A stretch of DNA of 64,000 nucleotides from Cricetomys ansorgei. Its lineage: Eukaryota > Chordata > Mammalia > Rodentia > Nesomyidae. A program made the position numbers and the translations under genes. The notes under the pieces were generated by a model, which was not told the origin of the DNA, ran no database searches, and saw nothing but the letters and a program-made list of their open reading frames with translations. How positions within the stretch are numbered: position 1 is the stretch's first letter; the number at the start of each line of letters is the position of its first letter. Below are positions 60,862 to 64,000 of this stretch, one piece after another. The stretch spans positions 4,566,001 through 4,630,000 of the forward strand of contig JAMJFZ010001868.1 of NCBI GenBank assembly GCA_026225945.1, read 5' to 3'.

Positions 60862-61110
60862 TTGTAATTGTGTCTCTGTGTGTGTATTCATTGGTGCGCA
60901 GGTGCACGGGTTTGCATGTGCATGTGGAGGACCGAGGTCAACCTCTGGTGACCGTTCTTCAGGAATGTTGCCCGCTATCTGCAAACTCGTTAGGCTGGCT
61001 GGCCAGTGAGCTCCAGGTATTTGCCTCTGCTTCCCAGTGCTGGTGTTTCCACGTACGCCCCACCAGAACATGGGTTCTAAGGATCAAACTCCAGTTGTTA
61101 TGTTGCATAA
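60862..61110 (-). mobile_element. B3/B2-type SINE, antisense
   Basis: 'GTTTGCATGTGCATGTGGAG', 'GACCGAGGTCAACCTCTGGT', 'TAGGCTGGCTGGCCAGTGAG', 'CTTCCCAGTGCTGGTGTTTC' and 'AACATGGGTTCTAAGGATCA' match the antisense of a longer tRNA-derived rodent SINE. The 90- to 118-codon frames across it are spurious. Confidence 0.78.
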
Positions 61111-61497
61111 TGTTTTATTCACTATTCTGTTGCTGTGAAGAGACACCTTGGCAGAGAAAGGATTTAATTGGGGGCTTGCTGCAATCAACACAATATTTTG
61201 AAAAGTCAGAGAAGGAAGTACTTTGAAACCTGATAATGTACAATTCAGTTTTTTTTTTTCCTGAAACTTAATGCTATTTAAAAGGATTTTTGAGGGAGGC
61301 AGACACAGAGCATTTTAAATTACAAGACAAGGAACAGCTTCACCTATACAGTGTCTCTTTAGTGTGTATTCTGTCTTTATGGAAACACATTGTCACATTA
61401 GCCCTGGGCTTAGTTCCTCTTATGACTGTAATTCTCTGCATGGCTCAGTACTAGGTACTAGTGAAGTGCCTGGGTTATATTATTTAATTCTCTACAG

Positions 61498-61713
61498 CAG
61501 TGGTTTTTAACCTCTTTAATGCTATGGACTTTTAATATAGTTAGTTCCTCGTGTTGTGGTGACCACCAATCATAAAATTATTTTTGTTGCTACTTTATAA
61601 CTGTAATTTTGCTAATGTTATGAATCTTAATGTAAATATCTAATGTGCAGATAGTCTTAGGTGACCCCTGTTCAAGGGTTGTTTGACCCCCAAAGGGATT
61701 GAGAGAACCCATG
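61498..61713 (+). mobile_element. URR1-type hAT transposon with target duplication
   Basis: Left end CAGTGGTTTTTAACCTC, body 'CTCGTGTTGTGGTGACCACC', 'GTAAATATCTAATGTGCAG' and 'GGTGACCCCTGTTCAAGGG', right end GAGAGAACCCATG. The 8-bp flanks CTCTACAG (61490-61497) and CTCTGTAG (61714-61721) agree at six bases, the size expected for hAT. Confidence 0.9.
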
Positions 61714-63845
61714 CTCTGTAGAATGTGTGAGAGCCTCAGGCTTATATTGGTGCACTGGACTTGTCCACAATATAAATCTAATACGGCTGTGTCTGTTTGA
61801 AACGAGGTTGCAAATTAATGAGGGCACGTGTCACAGCACGTGCTTCTTAATTTAGGTGTTAGTTATCAACTGTTCTCAATATTACTGGAGAGAAAATGTG
61901 CTTGTGTGTCATCAGGGTTTTCTTAGATTTAAAGTTGCAACCGACACGTGCCACCTTCTTTCAGCACTATAGAGTGAATTAAATTCACGAATCTAAGTAA
62001 GATGAACGGGGATTAACAGCAAAAATTTCCTAGGCATCAATTTCCAATAAAACTTGAAGTCAGTATCTCAGTGAAGAAAAGTGTTGATTGGTAGGAAGCT
62101 CAATTTTGGCTCTAATGAGCCAAGATTTAGTGTCTTTGCAGCCACCAGATGGCTCTCTCACAACATAAGAAATATATTAAATGTATAAGAAAACAGAAAT
62201 ATGATGAATCATCATAATACATCAGTCTTTATACCTGAATCAAAAATAAATCTCTCAAATTACAAATTACAATTAAACTTTCAAATCCAGATTTCTTGAA
62301 AAGAATTAGACTAGGAAGAACAATTTTAAACTATTTCAACCTTTAAAAACTAGTAAATATTTTGTAACCTGGGGCGTAATTCTGGGTCAAACTTTTATAC
62401 TGTTCATTTATCTTCTGCCTGGCAGAGTGAAAGGAAAGTGTTTGTGTTGTCTCTGAGGCTGCCTAGCCCTTAAGACCCGTTTTCTATAAACAAATAGTGC
62501 GTTACTGTGACACTATTTATGATTACAATTGAGCAAATATCTCACACAGGGGTTTAACAAACTACAGCCCCTGAGCCCAGTTGCAGGCTTCCTTCTGCGC
62601 AGAAAGGATCAGCATGCACTGTGTTTTTGTTTTGTTTTTAGTCACACCTCAGGCTCCCAGTTTGATTGAGCCCAACCCAAGATAACTCTTCTTCCAAAAA
62701 CAAAACAACAAAAACTTTAAGCTAAAGACCCAGCCATATGTCTGATCCTGATGGTGTCAGATCAGAACGACGATAATGAGTAAAATGGAGCGTGCCATCT
62801 GGCCAGCGGTGAGAGCAGAAGTGTGGTCCGTGGGCTCATTGTGGGCTTCCTCTTTAGGTGTGACCTTGTGCTATACCAATACCATACCAATGGGCTGGTA
62901 TCTAGGACTCCAGAGGCCAGCAAGCACATCCCTTTGTTTTGATTTTCAGCTCTTCTCCCTGATTCATGTTGCCCATCTGAGGCATTCAGGGGGCTGGATG
63001 AGGAATTTTGCTTTTTAAATTAATCTCTGAGGTGCCCTAATAGCTCCTTCTTTCTCTCCTTTGGGGGCTGTGATGGAAATGAGAGGGATTTCAAACTCTC
63101 TTCCAAATGCAAACAGTGTCTTCCGTTCTACCCGCTTTATTGCATGCTTACATATGTTTTTTCCTTGAAAGACTTAAAATGAAAAGGTTCAGTGGAGTAA
63201 CTTGGGTAAACATTAAACCAAATACCTGAACCTTTTTCTGCCAATCTTATGTCCTATGAGTTTCTCTGGCATTAGGACCATGGTGTTAACTCTCTGGGTG
63301 GCATGGCATCTGCATTCGTAGAGCATATTTCTTTTTACATAATGTGCACTGTACTTTAAAATTAATCATTTTGAAAACCTGAATGAACAAGCTGTCTAGC
63401 TGCTAAACAAACAGTGAGCATTCTTTCTGTATACGACACTTGGAATGCTGTAGTCAAATGTCTTAAACACACAGGTCCTCCAATCCAGGGTAAAAACTAA
63501 AGAATGTGGCCATGGGAGTGATGAACCGGCTCATTCGATGTCATACTGTTTGTGGTAAGGGCTGGATTAACAATAAGTTTATTTAGAAAGAGAAAGGAGC
63601 GAGACCCACTTTAGGAACATTAAGGAAGATTCCGAGGAGGTAGTGTTTACGCTGTACCTTGGAACATGCATAAGATTTCAGCAAGTGGGTGGAAACGTGT
63701 TCCTGGTTCTACGTCATTGGTTTTCCTAGCATGAGATGTGCCAGGAAAGATCTAGATGATGAAGCATAAGGTGGAAAATCTCTAGCAATTCAGTGAATTT
63801 TTTTCTGGACTCCCTGAACAACATAGACCTCTATGAAGCTAAAAC

Positions 63846-63846
63846 A

Positions 63847-63910
<64 letters not shown>

Positions 63911-63911
63911 A
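63846..63911. repeat. (CA)n microsatellite
   Basis: About 30 CA units with two AAA interruptions. Confidence 0.96.
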
Positions 63912-64000
63912 AATGTTTTGTTAGATTTTCCTGACACAGCACAGATGATTGTAACCACTAGTGTAGCTAACCTTCCACTGGGGCTGTGAAATCAAAGACC

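Overview
This is ordinary mammalian nuclear DNA, and the repeat content points to a muroid rodent. It carries B1 SINEs of the murine/cricetid type, tRNA-derived B2/B3 and B4 SINEs, Lx-type L1 3' ends, MaLR LTR elements and three URR1-type rodent hAT transposons, against a background of mammal-wide MIR and MER5A relics. I cannot name the species. Base composition is AT-rich, CpG is sparse, and microsatellites are long and numerous.

The only protein-coding exon I can support is at 53883-54125 on the + strand. It encodes 81 codons of the glutaredoxin-like domain of GRXCR1 (glutaredoxin and cysteine-rich domain-containing 1), the hair-cell stereocilia protein linked to human DFNB25 deafness and the pirouette mouse. 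It has an AG acceptor, an optimal GTAAGT donor and phase-0 boundaries, so it reads as a working internal exon (exon 2 by comparison with the known gene) rather than a processed copy. On that reading positions 1-53882 are mostly intron 1 and 54126-64000 the start of intron 2. I saw no other GRXCR1 exon in the window.

Layout: 0.27-1.3 kb, an old head-to-head L1 relic with an open L1-clade ORF1 fragment; 2.7-6.6 kb, two MaLR elements with internal sequence; 8.3-12 kb, L1 3' ends, a B2 stub and a MIR; 12-18 kb, candidate LTRs, small duplications and large GA and CTTT tracts; 18-30 kb, MIR, B1, antisense L1 3' ends and microsatellites; 30-41 kb, hAT transposons, MIR, B1, B3 and long CA arrays; 41-53 kb, B2/B3, a solo MaLR LTR, a pyrimidine tract, an LTR candidate and B1s; 53.9 kb, the exon; 54-64 kb, B1, B4, antisense L1, URR1 and CA/TA arrays.

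Nearly all other open reading frames are products of microsatellites or transposon relics. No novel multi-gene system is visible. The points worth checking are the exon itself, a few unresolved repeat-like blocks, two dispersed or tandem duplications, a perfect 14-bp hairpin and several purine/pyrimidine tracts.
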